In this document: one piece after another, positions 22,893-34,278 of the stretch | Layout: the number at the start of each line of letters is the position of its first letter | Position numbering within the stretch: position 1 is the stretch's first letter | DNA from: Rhyacophila brunnea | Lineage: Eukaryota; Arthropoda; Insecta; Trichoptera; Rhyacophilidae | Assembly (NCBI GenBank): GCA_022495005.1 | Contig: JAGYXB010002078.1 | Span: 1 to 64,000, forward strand | Reading direction: 5' to 3' | Length of the DNA stretch: 64,000 bases | Position numbers and translations under genes: made by a program | The notes under the pieces: generated by a model | Told to the model about the DNA's origin: nothing | What the model saw: the letters and a program-made list of their open reading frames with translations, nothing else | The model's database searches: none

Positions 22893-25099
22893 CTGCAGAG
22901 ACTTGCATTATTTTATTAGCATTTCGAACATTAAAATAGTACAGTTATGTAGTAGTAACATTAATATTTTATTATTGAAAAATCTTTACCTGACAATTTG
23001 ATGCCGACCCACTTACAAACGATGTTTCTTCGTGATGATTTCTAGTGGGTATGATTTTTAGGTTTTTCAAAATTATTTAATTTCCAATAAAAATAATTTT
23101 ATATTCAACCTTGTGGATATTTAGTAAGTATTGAATGCATAAAAAATCAATAAACAAATAAATAGTAAAACGTCACACAGATCCAACCCTTAAATGTCCA
23201 TATTATAGTAACAACTAGGGACGTCATATCGAAAGAAAAAGTATCGAGTTTCAAGTTTCATGTAAAAGATCACTACCAAAGTATTGAAGTATCGGTTAAA
23301 AAGTATTGATTCCTACTACTAGTATCCATATTATTTTGACGTCACTAGTAGCGACCTCACAAGATTTATGCTCGACCTGTTGACCATCGAGTGAGGGCGT
23401 TGTCATTTTAAACCTACTATACCTAATAATATTGGTTTGTGAATATTTATACGTTTTTTGAATTTCAAATTGTAATGTAAATTACCCCTCATTTTTTTTA
23501 TCGTGACATGATAATAATATTGACAATTTATATTTTAATATGTCGCTTAGTCACCTTTCGCGGAAATGTGTATGTACGTCTTGAATGCATTGTAAAAAGT
23601 GCACCGATTATTATTATGATGACGATGTTGCGTGGCAGCCGTCTCTTTTGCACGCTATTATTTCCCTTTCCCTCTGACTACTCATGCCTTGTTTCTCTCA
23701 CATTCTATCCCTCCTCTAACCCCATCCGTGTAATACGTTCTTCTCTTACATTAATTCATCTCTCCTTGTCTCTTTTTATGAGGTTTTCTTTTTTGCAAGA
23801 TTGTTTTGATTGCCCGATGTTTTGAGTAACATTCGAGTGTATGTACATTGCTCAAATTACTTAAAATAATTTCGTAAATGAATTTTAATTCGGATGATTT
23901 TGTTTGTAATTATTTTTACGATCGTACGCAATATATTTTTGTTTTACTCTCATAAGAAGTTCATAACTTGGATGGAAACAATTATATATTACAAATTTGT
24001 CTGGCGTATTTGGACATAAATAGTATTTTCCTAATGTTTCTATGATTATTGTATTAATTCGTCAGCTTTCGTGTTGTATAATTTGCTATTTTGTTACTAT
24101 ACAATTATTGCCAATAGCATTTAGTTAGTGGAATTAAATTTTATAATACATGCTTTAATATTGCTAAAGAAACTAAATTTGTGAAATTAAATTTTGTACT
24201 ATATTTCCGTGTTGCAGGTACTTGGAATTACGCTAAAATCACCGTGTTTCATGGGTTAAATAAAAGTCCCGAGATGAGTGGAAGTATAACATTTATTATA
24301 TATTAGGTCAATATGGATGAAGTGAGCAAGGTCAAAGTAGTAGGTATCTACACCTAGATTGGCTTTTAGTTATAATATACTTATTATATTTTTATGTAGG
24401 TACAAGTTTGTTCTTTCATTATATCACGTTGTTGATCTTTATTAATAAACACGCGTATTTACTATTAATATTATATTATGTTAAATCATTGACATATCTT
24501 TATTAAAAATTTTGTCATTTTCTTAATAGTGGTTCAAATAAATTGTTAGTTTGATTATATAAATCAGGGAGTAAAAATAATAGAATTATATTGACTCTGA
24601 TTGAATACAACACGTCGGGTACATTGGACTTACTAATACGATACTTAGCGAACGAAAGCTTGCCTTGTGTGGCATTAATTTCATTCAAAACACGTTGGAT
24701 TCCACCAGTTAACATTTCCGGTAAATTAATTACCAATCAAAGATGGTGAGAGATGCAAAGAGCTTCCCACGGGCGTCGCACATTGCTTCCGCAGTTGCCG
24801 TGGACGAATTTGTCCGCTTATGATTAGCGGCTATATAAATCATTTTTACTGCTGCCACCGGTTATAATGACCAAGTGAGTACCGTGTGTGTCTACCGGTG
24901 GCGAAGGGTGGAGGTAGGCTTTACTAGAGATCCGACGTAAATAATGCAAACTAATCTTTGTCAAACCTATTTAATTTCATTAAACCAAGAATATAAATTG
25001 CAGTTGGTATTGGTTACTTTTTAAGATTTAATTAAATTCAATCGCTTCTGTGGCATCGCTACATGGTTAGAGAGGGTCGGGTGCGGTGACTGAATCTTT
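22893..25099. other. Spacer with a pyrimidine-rich tract and a TATA-like site
   Basis: A strongly pyrimidine-rich, C-rich stretch lies at 23640-23780. Around 24740-24920 G+C rises: there is a TATATAAA at 24832 and, 35 bp on, ATGACCAA followed by donor GTGAGT. The spacing leaves almost no 5' UTR, so I do not call a gene. Nothing else is supported. Confidence 0.4.
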
Positions 25100-25255
25100 G
25101 AGGCTGTGCCATAAGGGTACGAGGAGGTTCGTTATCTCTGGCGGCATCTGGAATAAGCCACGTAAAATGTCTCTTCGTGGCTACTTCAATCACAGAGGTC
25201 TGACGTGTCCCACACGAACTCGAGTGATTGTAACGCGGTAGTACCAGTGTTATTA
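25100..25255 (-). other. G+C-raised open stretch, possible decayed coding sequence
   Basis: The - strand is open for about 60 codons, reading NHSSSCGTRQTSVIEVATKR then HFTWLIPDAARDNEPPRT before TAG. There is no start codon or clear splice site. I cannot assign it; a transposon relic or an old exon are both possible. Confidence 0.3.
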
Positions 25256-25839
25256 AAATAGGGTCTACCTAACTCACTCGAATATTTACCTCATTATACT
25301 TCATAGACTCCAGTTATCTGTGTTCCCTTATTAATAGTATCAGATGTCTTTTATTTATAATAAATATACCGCAAAAGTCTAAAGCTGTCTTGCAATCTTC
25401 CATTGCGTGTAACGTATAGGATGTAATATATTTTTGACTACCAATTTTATTCAACCACACTACAAACGCTCACCGTGTCAACTCTTATAATACAAAAAGT
25501 TTATCCTCTAGTTTAGTCGAAACTATTCAGCCTAGTTAATTACTGTGTTTTGAGACTTGTAAAGAAATGTTATCATTTGGTAACGTTGTGCTTTGAAAGC
25601 TATTTCTAAATATTATGAATCAAGAGCTTTTGATAAATTTACATTAATTCTCATCTGGTAATAAGATCGATAAGACAACGTTTACAAATTCAGTACATCC
25701 CGGTCAGATGGTATCCGGATACAGTATAGTGCCCGGCGAAGAGAATTCTGATATACACCGTCATTTAATACTCAGGACACGAACAGCAACGTCGAAATAT
25801 CACGTGTAGTCATCAAGCACAGGTATACGAGCAGGCCGC
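25256..25839. other. Non-coding spacer
   Basis: Nothing supported. Confidence 0.5.
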
Positions 25840-25960
25840 GGCCGTTTTTGCGAATTGATTGGACCGGCTAATGACGGAGAGGTAGGCTGTGGCCGTCCAT
25901 CGGATGGGATTTATAATGGTCGGGCGAGTCTCGCAGTTTACACGACACGTTTCAGTCAAT
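25840..25960 (+). promoter_or_regulatory. Promoter-like block (G+C-rich, TATA, initiator)
   Basis: A G+C-rich segment (GCAGGCCGCGGCCG, then GGCCGTCC) precedes a TATA-like TTTATAAT at 25910-25917, and TCGCAGTT, an initiator-like sequence, has its A at 25935, about 25 bp downstream. This order and spacing suit an insect core promoter reading rightwards. No ATG with a convincing coding frame follows within about 150 bp, so it would serve a 5' untranslated exon. It may also be chance. Confidence 0.3.
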
Positions 25961-26459
25961 ATACAACGGTTTGATATTGAAAATAAACGTTATATTGGGC
26001 TCGGTCGTGAGCTTTATGAAATAAGTGGGACCTGAAAGAAAACTTCAGGTGCAGTAACGCACCCGGATGATTCAAATTAATCTTATTTAATTATTTATGA
26101 TGTCCGTGTATGCTGTTTTTTTTATTTGTTTATCAATATGTCTGTGTGGTGTAGGTATTTAATATTCCTTTTAGGGAATAATGGTTGTTAGCTATTCAAC
26201 CGGCTTAACTAATAATCAGGATCCAACCACATATTGATGAAGCAACATCTACATATTTTCATTCAGCCCCTTATTTATAGGCGGGTGTCTAGTCTACCAC
26301 TCTACAAATTTTTTAAATGACTTAATTATTTTGTGAATGTATTGTAATCTCAATTAGCTAGTTAACAACAGCTGTTTTGGAAAACCTCTGTTAAGAAATT
26401 CATTGTTTAAGAAAAAATTAACAAGAATCAGGAACAACTTTTTTTATTGGCTCTACAAT
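25961..26459. other. Non-coding spacer
   Basis: Nothing recognisable. Confidence 0.5.
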
Positions 26460-26660
26460 CCCGTGAACGAAGAGGTTTCGTAACATTTTTTTTTTACGAC
26501 AGATGGATGTTAGCCACTAGCTCAATCTATTACCTTCGCCCATGCTTTGGGTTCATGCACACATTGAAAAACATCAAGTGAATTTTGTCAAACCAAACCA
26601 AACCCGAGTCCCCCGACTTGCCAATTGGATACGTTACGTTACTCTGCCATCGGGGGCGCA
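26460..26660 (-). mobile_element. tRNA-derived SINE
   Basis: Reverse-complemented it shows a degenerate tRNA head (GCCCCCGATGGCAGAGTAAC, then CCAATTGGCAAGTCGGGGGA), then TTTGACAAAATTCACTTGAT, TTTTTCAATGTGTGCATGAA, GATTGAGCTAGTGGCTAACA, TCCATCTGTCGTAAAAA and AACCTCTTCG. These are the family blocks in the same order as the 36890 copy. The B box is damaged. Confidence 0.6.
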
Positions 26661-28838
26661 ACTTACATGTTTTAATCTATTAAATTATATAGAAAGTGTC
26701 GACTGAAAGGCTTACAATGAATGTACCGTACATTGCGACTGACTGTTTCCGTAGATTATCTGGAATCCATATACTCAGAACTACATAGGATCGGGTACGA
26801 AATGTAGGCAGGGTAAAATTTGTTTGTAGTTTATTCATCTAAAGTCTAAATTATCATGTCGTCACTTGCCGAAATGAATGATTTACAAATAATAAAATAC
26901 TATGTGCTTTCAAATAATATAGTACCTATCTACGTAAGTCCATGACATGTCGAATAATCCGTGGACGGGAAAGCGACAACGATATTTCTGTTCGCGAAAT
27001 GACAAGCTATGTTGTGGATACTATAGTTTAATATTTATTCTTCATCCCTCTTTCTACCCGCTGAACAAGGTCGAGAGATCGATAAAAGCCGTTAAAGTCT
27101 GTTAAAATACATCTAAATTTCATTGCCATTGCCGTCTCTAGCGGAAATAGTGATTTACCTTACTTAAATAAAATTAACGAAACAAAAGTGATTTTTGCCA
27201 CTCAATGCTCATAGCTGCGATGCTTCCATTTGAAGAATTAGTAGTATTGAAACATTGGACGCGCTTCGCTGCATTAGTGTGAAATGCTATGCAATAATAA
27301 TTGATTGTTCAAATTTAGCGAAGATTCAACATTATTTTATCAACAAAAAGTAAGCCGTAACGTTTGCCGACTCCCGGGCGAGATAATTGGCATTGTGTTA
27401 AAAATCGAACTGCAAATATATAACAAGGTAATTTGTTTTGATTATTTTTTTTATTTAGAAATCGATTAAGTCCTCGTCGATTCGCTTCTCGATGGGTGCT
27501 AAATAAATTCCGTTTTATTTAATATTTTGACTGCGGTATTTGTATACGGAATCCGTTTTCTTATTTCGCCGGATTTCTTGTTATGCTGAATTAATACTTC
27601 AGTTTTAATTTTCGAAAATGGACTAATTTTTCACTGACCGTAATAGATTAATAATCGACATTGTTCCCAATTTCACAAATAAAGATAGCTGCTTTACTTA
27701 ATTTTCATTCTTCATTTTCTCTTGTAAAAGTGGTTAATTTAAAAATAGTACCTAATCACAAAATAATTATGAAACATCTATAATTCTTATTAATATATAG
27801 ACTTTTATGCTCATATGGCGTAAAGTACTGTGCGTTTTCTATATTTGACATCTACGTCATGGCGCTGTGTATGATTACAGTATTACGCCACGTGGTTTTT
27901 GCATGCTGGCGGTACCTATTGTAACAGTTTTAGTTCCATAAACAACCGCGATGACGTGTATGTCTCGATATAGAAGCCGCAGTATACGTAACATATTATT
28001 ATTCTATTAAATGTACATACATTTAAACAGAGTAAACCATTACCATTATATATAACAAACATTTCACAATGTATCTATAAAAATATATCAAACGAATAAA
28101 GAACATATTATTATCTGGTATAATTGTGGGTTTTTTTTTTTTTTTTTTTTAAATAAAACAGATAATTCTGCACATTTACTTCATGAATATCACCATAATA
28201 TGATATTGTAAATAATATTTTTTAGTATCTACCTACCTATTAAGAAATGCGTGAAAATGATGCTGTTGACAAAACATTATTGATATCTATACAAAATCTT
28301 ACATAATAGGTATGCGGCTACATTTTTGCAGACATAAAATGGTTCTGCTCGTACCATACACGTCGAATCTTCCTAATCTTTCTTTCTCTATAATGATCAC
28401 TCAAACAAGTTCCAGTTTGACGTACGTTCCGTTTTTATATGTATGACAGAAACGAACGAGATGCCTAATCTTGACGGTTTTGTGCAAGGCCCGCTATATT
28501 AACACGAAACTGTACTCTTTTGCTCATAGTTCAAATGCAATTATATGGTAAACTGTTTGTAGAAAATGATTATTGTTGCATATTATGGAAATAAATTGTA
28601 ATGATTTGAACGAAGTATGCAATAGAAAATCTTCATTTATTGCGAAGTTACCGCATTGCATTCGAAGATAATCAATAAGGGGTCATTTTCGCCTCGCTTT
28701 CATATGTTCAAGCTCCATCTACATACAAGGAGGCTTTCTTCAACTTCTTTGTCTCATACACATTTAATTCTTTCGCAAACATATAAAAATGACTATACCT
28801 GCATTGCAATAAATTACTAATCAAATCTTTACACAACT
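26661..28838. other. Non-coding spacer
   Basis: A+T-rich DNA with a long poly-T run at 28132-28150. No gene, RNA or element is supported. Confidence 0.5.
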
Positions 28839-29089
28839 GAGCGTTTCACAAGCATAGTGAACCAAGTCCATTCTGATTATTTTTGAGTAAGCTAGGTTCA
28901 AACATAATATTTGAGTATTTCTAATTATGTAAGGGTATGATTACAATTCTAAAGTGTTATTTTGAGTACACTCAAGTTATTATATAAGGGAAATCATACA
29001 GAATAAGAAATACTCAAATATTATGTTTAAACATAGCTTACTCAAAAATAATCAGAATGGACTTGGTCCACTATGCTTGTGAATCACTC
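28839..29089. mobile_element. MITE with about 85-bp inverted repeats (251 bp)
   Basis: The left arm TTCACAAGCATAGTG-ACCAAGTCCATTCTGATT and onward through TTTGAGTATTTCT pairs with the right arm at about 95% by eye. A roughly 70-bp centre separates them. There is no coding sequence. Target duplication is not clear. The high arm identity suggests a fairly recent insertion or hairpin-based conversion. Confidence 0.75.
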
Positions 29090-29311
29090 GATTGTTGTCA
29101 TATTCTACCCTTAAATATTGCGACATACAAAATAAATTTTATAAAGGTGCGTTTGTGGCTTTGACTTATGGTACTACCGTGTCCACTTTAATATTGAAGT
29201 TTTGTCTGCATTACTAATTCAATTGCTCCACGTTGTTTGTACGCAGACATGTGCTGTTGGAGGCGCGACCGTAGGATGGCCTCAGCAACACAATACGATT
29301 TGATGGCTTAC
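29090..29311. other. Spacer
   Basis: Its right end carries the donor of the next candidate exon. Nothing else is seen. Confidence 0.4.
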
Positions 29312-29422
29312 AAATGTAAAATCCGATCTCGTTGATTGAATTAGGCGGTGCACCGGTGCTCTCGTCGGCATCGTCGGGTAATTGAGTGAGTGACGGCCGG
29401 CCTTTGTGCCGGTGACTGACTC
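29312..29422 (-). CDS. Candidate 111-nt internal exon
   Basis: On the - strand a T-run followed by CGCGACTCGTCAG (acceptor) and a GTAAGC donor bound a 111-nt segment that is much richer in G+C than the region. In phase 1-1 it reads VSHRHKGRPSLTQLPDDA then DESTGAPPNSINEIGFYI. In phase 0 it reads ESVTGTKAGRHSLNYP, TMPTRAPVHRL, and so on. Both frames are open and both favour C/G third bases, so the frame is undecided. Length is a multiple of three, as for a cassette exon. The hAT-like element at 29487 lies only 64 bp upstream (in the intron). No protein family is recognised. Confidence 0.36.
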
Positions 29423-29486
29423 CTGACGAGTCGCGAAAAAAATCAACCGAAAAACCAGTCTCAGCGGTACTTGACCGCGCTGTGAC

Positions 29487-30097
29487 TAGGGATTGCAATA
29501 CCGAATGAAAATGTCAATAACGGTTTTTCGGTATTTATTATTGAATACCGGTATTAATATCGGTATTTCTTAAACATTAAAAATAATAGAAGTAGGTGCT
29601 TATCAATAAATATAGCTATTAAAATCTTTTCAAAATATTATTTTATAGCAAAAACCTACATACCTACATTTATTATGTTGACATTTACAAAATATGTATT
29701 GATCATAATTGTAGAACACTAGTGATTTTTTTACAAATAATTTGAATATATTGAATGCAAATAAGTCCGGCTGTAGGAAAAGCTTCTTAAATTTTACGCT
29801 TGTAGGTACAGTCAATCAATAATTTTATTATTAAATAACTGAACATTTTGTCACGGATGTTTTCTATTTAGAAATAATATTATGATAATTCATCGCCACA
29901 ATTACGTTAGGTTAGAAATAATATTACTGTTTGAAATTTGTTTTATTATTTCTTCACCTTTGTTGGATTAACTCAATATATTTGCATTTTACCAGCACAT
30001 AACTTATAATTCATTTTCAAAAACGTAAACGAGTGTGCTTTCTTAATACCGAAAGTTCCGGTATTTTCGATTTTTAAAACCGGTATTGCAATCCCTA
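29487..30097. mobile_element. Non-autonomous hAT-like transposon (611 bp) with perfect 8-bp target duplication
   Basis: The termini are TAGGGATTGCAATACCG and its reverse complement. Both sides are bordered by the identical octamer GCTGTGAC (29479-29486 and 30098-30105). TAGGG-type ends with an 8-bp duplication are characteristic of the hAT superfamily. The interior is A+T rich and repeats the CGGTATT motif near both ends. No transposase frame is intact, so it would depend on an element elsewhere. The perfect duplication suggests a more recent insertion than the relative at 5078-5795. Confidence 0.82.
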
Positions 30098-30997
30098 GCT
30101 GTGACCATACAATCCAGTGTTTTACAATGGTTAATAACGTGTGCTGTGCATCTCATTATATAAAATAAAAATAGATTGATGTTCTCTGTCGTGTTAGTCG
30201 TGTTGCGTATTAGTCTTCATCTTCTCATGTCGTCGTATTTTCTTCAACCAAACTTAGGTGACACATTGAAGTTAATGGACCCACCAAACCAGAGGTGCTC
30301 CGCACCATACCCGGTCTTGACCACGCGTATCAGGTTCCCTACGTTTTATATTAAGCATTTTTTTATGACTGGGAATATCTCAGGACAAGTTATCCTAGAC
30401 AGGTCCCACATGCACTCGAATCTGCTGTGACTGAATTTACATGACTAGGCTTAGATTACTCATGTGAGAGAGGAGGACGTAGGTGTCAGATACAGACATG
30501 TCACCGTTAAATTAACCTGAGTAAGGAGTAAGGACCACATGTCAAAATTATTCCATAAGTGGCGTCGCTGCTAAGCAGTGGTTGAATTGGGAAACGTAAG
30601 TGGCAGCTGTCAACATATTTAGGTACCTATACTATCATATTCAGAATTAATTAACATATAAATGTAGTATTGTATTTCGTACGAAAGATAGAGTGAATCT
30701 GAGATCCTGAGTCATTATGGTATTATAATCTACCACATTTGCTTGAATTCTGTGTATGGTAAACTTGATTATATTGCCACTATTTAATAGGGTCGCTAGA
30801 CGGTTAGTGCTAATTTCCATCGTCTAATGTGAAGTAGGTACGTACATAATAATTATGACAAAGTATCTAACCCTAATAACCTATATTTTATAATAATAAC
30901 CATTTTGATGTTGTCATGATTCACATTATACATAATTAGGCCCGAATATGTTTCCATTGTGTACCTACATGTAATAATATGCAAATTCCTTACATGC
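30098..30997. other. Spacer with unassigned open frame
   Basis: An 84-codon frame on the + strand (30176-30430) begins inside A+T-rich DNA and contains MDPPNQRCSAPYPVLTTR. There is no domain or splice support. Confidence 0.4.
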
Positions 30998-31200
30998 ATC
31001 CCCATCGTAGTGTTGTTGGTAGAGCCAGTCTCCAGAGCCATGGGTGCGGCTTCAATCCAGCTTCTGGCAAATATTACAGGTTGTTTTTAAACGTGCTTTT
31101 GATCCAAAACAATGGCCCAATGGATCTAGTGAATGGGTAACTACCATTCCCATTAATTAAATACTTAATATAACCTCCACTCTATGGAGACCCCCATGTG
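30998..31200 (+). mobile_element. tRNA-derived SINE, diverged
   Basis: The head ATCGTAGTGTTGTTGGTAGA...GGTGCGGCTTCAATCCAGCT retains A- and B-box outlines. It is followed by TCTGGCAAAT, ACAATGGCCCAATGGATC, GGGTAACTACCATTCCCA and the tail hairpin AACCTCCACTCTATGGAGAC. The middle is more diverged than in other copies. Confidence 0.55.
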
Positions 31201-31932
31201 ATTTACTTATTTTACGTCATCATCAAAATCAGAATGAACGTTGACTCGTGAAATCTTTTGGTAGGTAACATTATCAAATTATAAATATTTGGCACTGTTA
31301 TTTTAAATATATTTTAATACCTACGTATTTTAGTCGATTTATTATTGAATGTTAATTTTGTTCTCTAAATACGTATTAGGTATTTTTTTTAAATCAGTGC
31401 TAATCAAGAATCCACATTACCATAAAATGTCTAGATTTTTGTGTGTTGTCGATATATCATTGATCTGGTTTAAATTTTATTTGGATATAAAACATAACGG
31501 TTTTGTTGATTCTTAGATAACGTGCTATCTGATTCGTTTAAAATGAACAGGATCTGCGCCATTCGAAGTATACTCATAAAAATATTGATTTACTTTAAGA
31601 TCATTTTCAAGGTTCTATGATATGTATGTATCATTAGATTTGCATAATATTATTTTGTAGTTGAAATATATTATTATTAACTGGATATAAATCAATATCC
31701 GAAGACTGTATATTAGCTATCATGTAAAATGTAAATGAAGGTAAAAAATGCAACATCAGTAGGTACCTACTTAAATAAATAAGTGAAATATTTCATATAT
31801 AACTAAACGGAACTAGGCTTAGAGATCATGACAGATTTTATGTAGGTAAAATGACAGTACGGAGTGGGCTCGTACTTGGATACCATTAATTTGGTCACAC
31901 CGTTGGCAACTAACTATCTGCCTTTCTTGTAG
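31201..31932. other. Non-coding spacer
   Basis: A+T-rich. The acceptor CTGCCTTTCTTGTAG forms its right edge. Confidence 0.5.
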
Positions 31933-31992
31933 CCCGTCTCGAAGATGACATCCGCACACTTGACCGACTTCTTTCGCCACCGTGCCGTGTGA
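31933..31992 (+). CDS. Candidate 3'-terminal coding exon (PVSKMTSAHLTDFF...)
   Basis: The acceptor CTATCTGCCTTTCTTGTAG is the strongest polypyrimidine-AG in the neighbourhood. In phase 0 the following 20 codons read PVSKMTSAHLTDFFRHRAV then TGA, with about 15 of 19 third positions C or G, far above the local background. Another frame from the same acceptor is open for 56 codons to a TAA at 32103-32105 (EDDIRTLDRLLSPPCRV, and so on), so the reading frame is uncertain. No polyadenylation signal is seen close by; AATAAA occurs only hundreds of bases on. The protein is not recognised. Confidence 0.33.
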   Translation, partial: PVSKMTSAHLTDFFRHRAV

Positions 31993-33785
31993 AACGTCTA
32001 TTCTCTGGTCGGCTGCTGTTGATTGCTCTATCGGAGTTTCCGAAATGTCGCAGTTTTTTTTATCGACCGTATGCCAAATTGCGTTATTCCCCGTTGGTTA
32101 AATAATATGATGCACATTGCACATCCGATTTACGAAATGTGATACTTGAACCTTTTTTCACCCTCTTGTGATGTATCCACATGATTAGTTTTATTCCCAA
32201 GCTGACTCTTATGCCGTAGGGCGTAGGTATGTACTGTGTGGATATGCTATCATATTTTCTTTGTTTGTCTGTAATTAATTAGGCGTAAAGCTCATCCAAA
32301 GATGACTGAAAAATATCTATTAGTTAGTACCTAACTAATTCCATCACCATTTTTTTTACCATGTCCTTGCCAAATGTCTTGCGTATGTAAAAGTACTATT
32401 TCCACAATAATTATTAACAATTAATGAGTCATCCAAATGGCCGGAATGTTTTCTGAAACCTTCTAATAAATCTTTTCTAACTTTGCAAAATGTTCCCTTC
32501 TCCTCATTATTACTAGGAACCACCGCAATATCTAATTTGGACTTATAAATTTAATTAATATGAAACTAATGCGTAATGCGAATGTAAGGAACGCTATTTT
32601 TATTTGTTTTATTCATCTGTTGTTCACTTCAAAATAATGTTTTTAAAATTAGACCCGCACGCAATCCAATTTGAGCTTTTTTCCTCTAAAAGGTTTGATT
32701 ATGATTTTTACTTATATGTTTATTGTAAGTACCTATTTTGTTTTGGTTAATTTTTTTGTGTATGTAGATGATTTTTGAAAATAAAATATACCTTTATTCC
32801 CTCTTTCTATTATATTCAAAAGTGCAAGCACATAATTAATGTTTACTTATGCATTGACTGTTTTTAACGGATTAATATTGATTAATTTGCTATTATCTAT
32901 AAGTTATAATTTTCAAATGTTCGCTTTGCCTTATTGGATATTTGAAAGCAAACACGTATTAAAGCAATGAATTAATATTATATTACATCGTTTATTGCAT
33001 ATATGCACATATCTAGCGATCGCCTCGCATCTTCTCTTTGCGGGTATTATAATATTGAAGCTTTTTTTCTTGTCGTGCATTCACTATCGATAGAAGTAGC
33101 TATAAGAACACGAATCCTTTGATTGATTGTGGGCTTATGGCCAACGGTGTGTATTAGACGGTTAATCTATTCTTTTGGAATCCAGTTTTACCGATATTTT
33201 CTTTACTCTCACACGACGGCGGCTCTTTGATGTCGTCTGTGTAATTATGCAAATACATTTTGAGTATCCAATAAATATCTGTGCGTGAATACTTCACATC
33301 TAAATAAATCAGCGTCTTTATTTTCTTTGCAAATGTGTTTTTGTGTGATAACGCCAGATTATTTACTGGTAGCTATGTCAATTAGGATGTATTGAATTGT
33401 TATTGATGACAGGTTTTTATTTTTCGTTTTCCAATTTGATCACGCCCCGAATCAAAAATTTCGCTAGGTCACACGAGAGATTCCGTTATTGCACCACTTT
33501 GTGACCTAAAATGATTCCCCTTACGATATGTATAAGTTGAACATCACCTATCGTAAGTCTAGTCCAAACCAGGAACATCAACTGTAGGTATATAAACAAC
33601 ATTTTCCACCCGAATAGGAAAAAAATCCAAGGTCATTTGCATTACAACGTGTTAATTTATTAATGTTCGTAAATCTACATTAATATTCAGATAAAAATGT
33701 TTATCTTAGAGGTATACCTACCTATTATTTATTTTATAAGAAGTCTAATATTGCGAAAATCCCCTGGATTTATAGTCTGGGTAAA
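31993..33785. other. Non-coding spacer
   Basis: Contains a short inverted repeat (AGGTCACA...TGTGACCT) around 33464-33508. No gene is supported. Confidence 0.45.
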
Positions 33786-34139
33786 ATGAGGGTAGCTGCG
33801 GTGACGTCACTAGTGGATAGGCAGCAAATTAAGAAAATAATGCAAATGAGACGAATTTTTCTTGAAAATTCTGTTGAATTCATGTTTGAAGATTGTCGTT
33901 GTACGTTGGTTAATGTTTCTTCATTGATAGCGCTACCACCTCAATATTCCGCCTTACCCAGCACTCAATCATCCGCTGCTCGCCTCCACCAGCAAAGCTC
34001 CTTAGTAATGTTCAAATGGTGCCAATTACCTAAATGCTTTGTTAAGGGCTCGAAATGGACCGGAGCGCCGTTCCGGTTCGTGACATCGATACAAGTATCG
34101 CTCCGTCTCGTGGAAAAATATTTTGACCGTCTGAGCTAG
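33786..34139 (+). other. 117-codon ATG open frame, partly inside a MITE
   Basis: The frame starts MRVAAVTSLVDRQQIKK and includes SLIALPPQYSALPSTQSS. Its last third lies inside the hAT-like MITE at 34044, so the full-length protein cannot be ancestral. The sequence TGACGTCA (33799-33810 region) overlaps its start. I find no domain and no splice sites and think it is more likely a repeat-derived chance frame than a gene. Confidence 0.2.
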
Positions 34140-34270
34140 ATAGGCCATATAATAGAAAATTTAACACATTTATTTTTATGAAGTACACATAAAATTTGAT
34201 AACTATGTAAATATCTTCAGAAAATTATCGGGCGCTCCGGTTCGTAAACTTTTCCATTTCGAGCGCTGGG
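34044..34270. mobile_element. hAT-like MITE (227 bp)
   Basis: The left end AAGGGCTCGAAATGG and the right end reverse-complemented CAGCGCTCGAAATGG share the CTCGAAATGG core. Both are followed by an ACCGGAGCGCC block. Flanks GCTTTGTT (34036-34043) and CCTTTGTT (34271-34278) match at 7 of 8 positions, in keeping with an 8-bp hAT duplication. No coding sequence is present. Confidence 0.6.
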
Positions 34271-34278
34271 CCTTTGTT

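Noticed and set aside
23640..23780. Pyrimidine-rich stretch as an exon or promoter
   Set aside because: No consistent frame or core promoter element; probably a low-complexity tract.
24832..24880. TATATAAA followed by ATGACCAA|GTGAGT, resembling the short first exon of cuticle-protein genes
   Set aside because: TATA-to-ATG distance leaves only a few bases of 5' UTR, and no second exon is visible.
33786..34139. Longest ATG-initiated + strand frame (117 codons) as a gene
   Set aside because: Its 3' third lies in a MITE, and no splice, domain or homology signal supports it.
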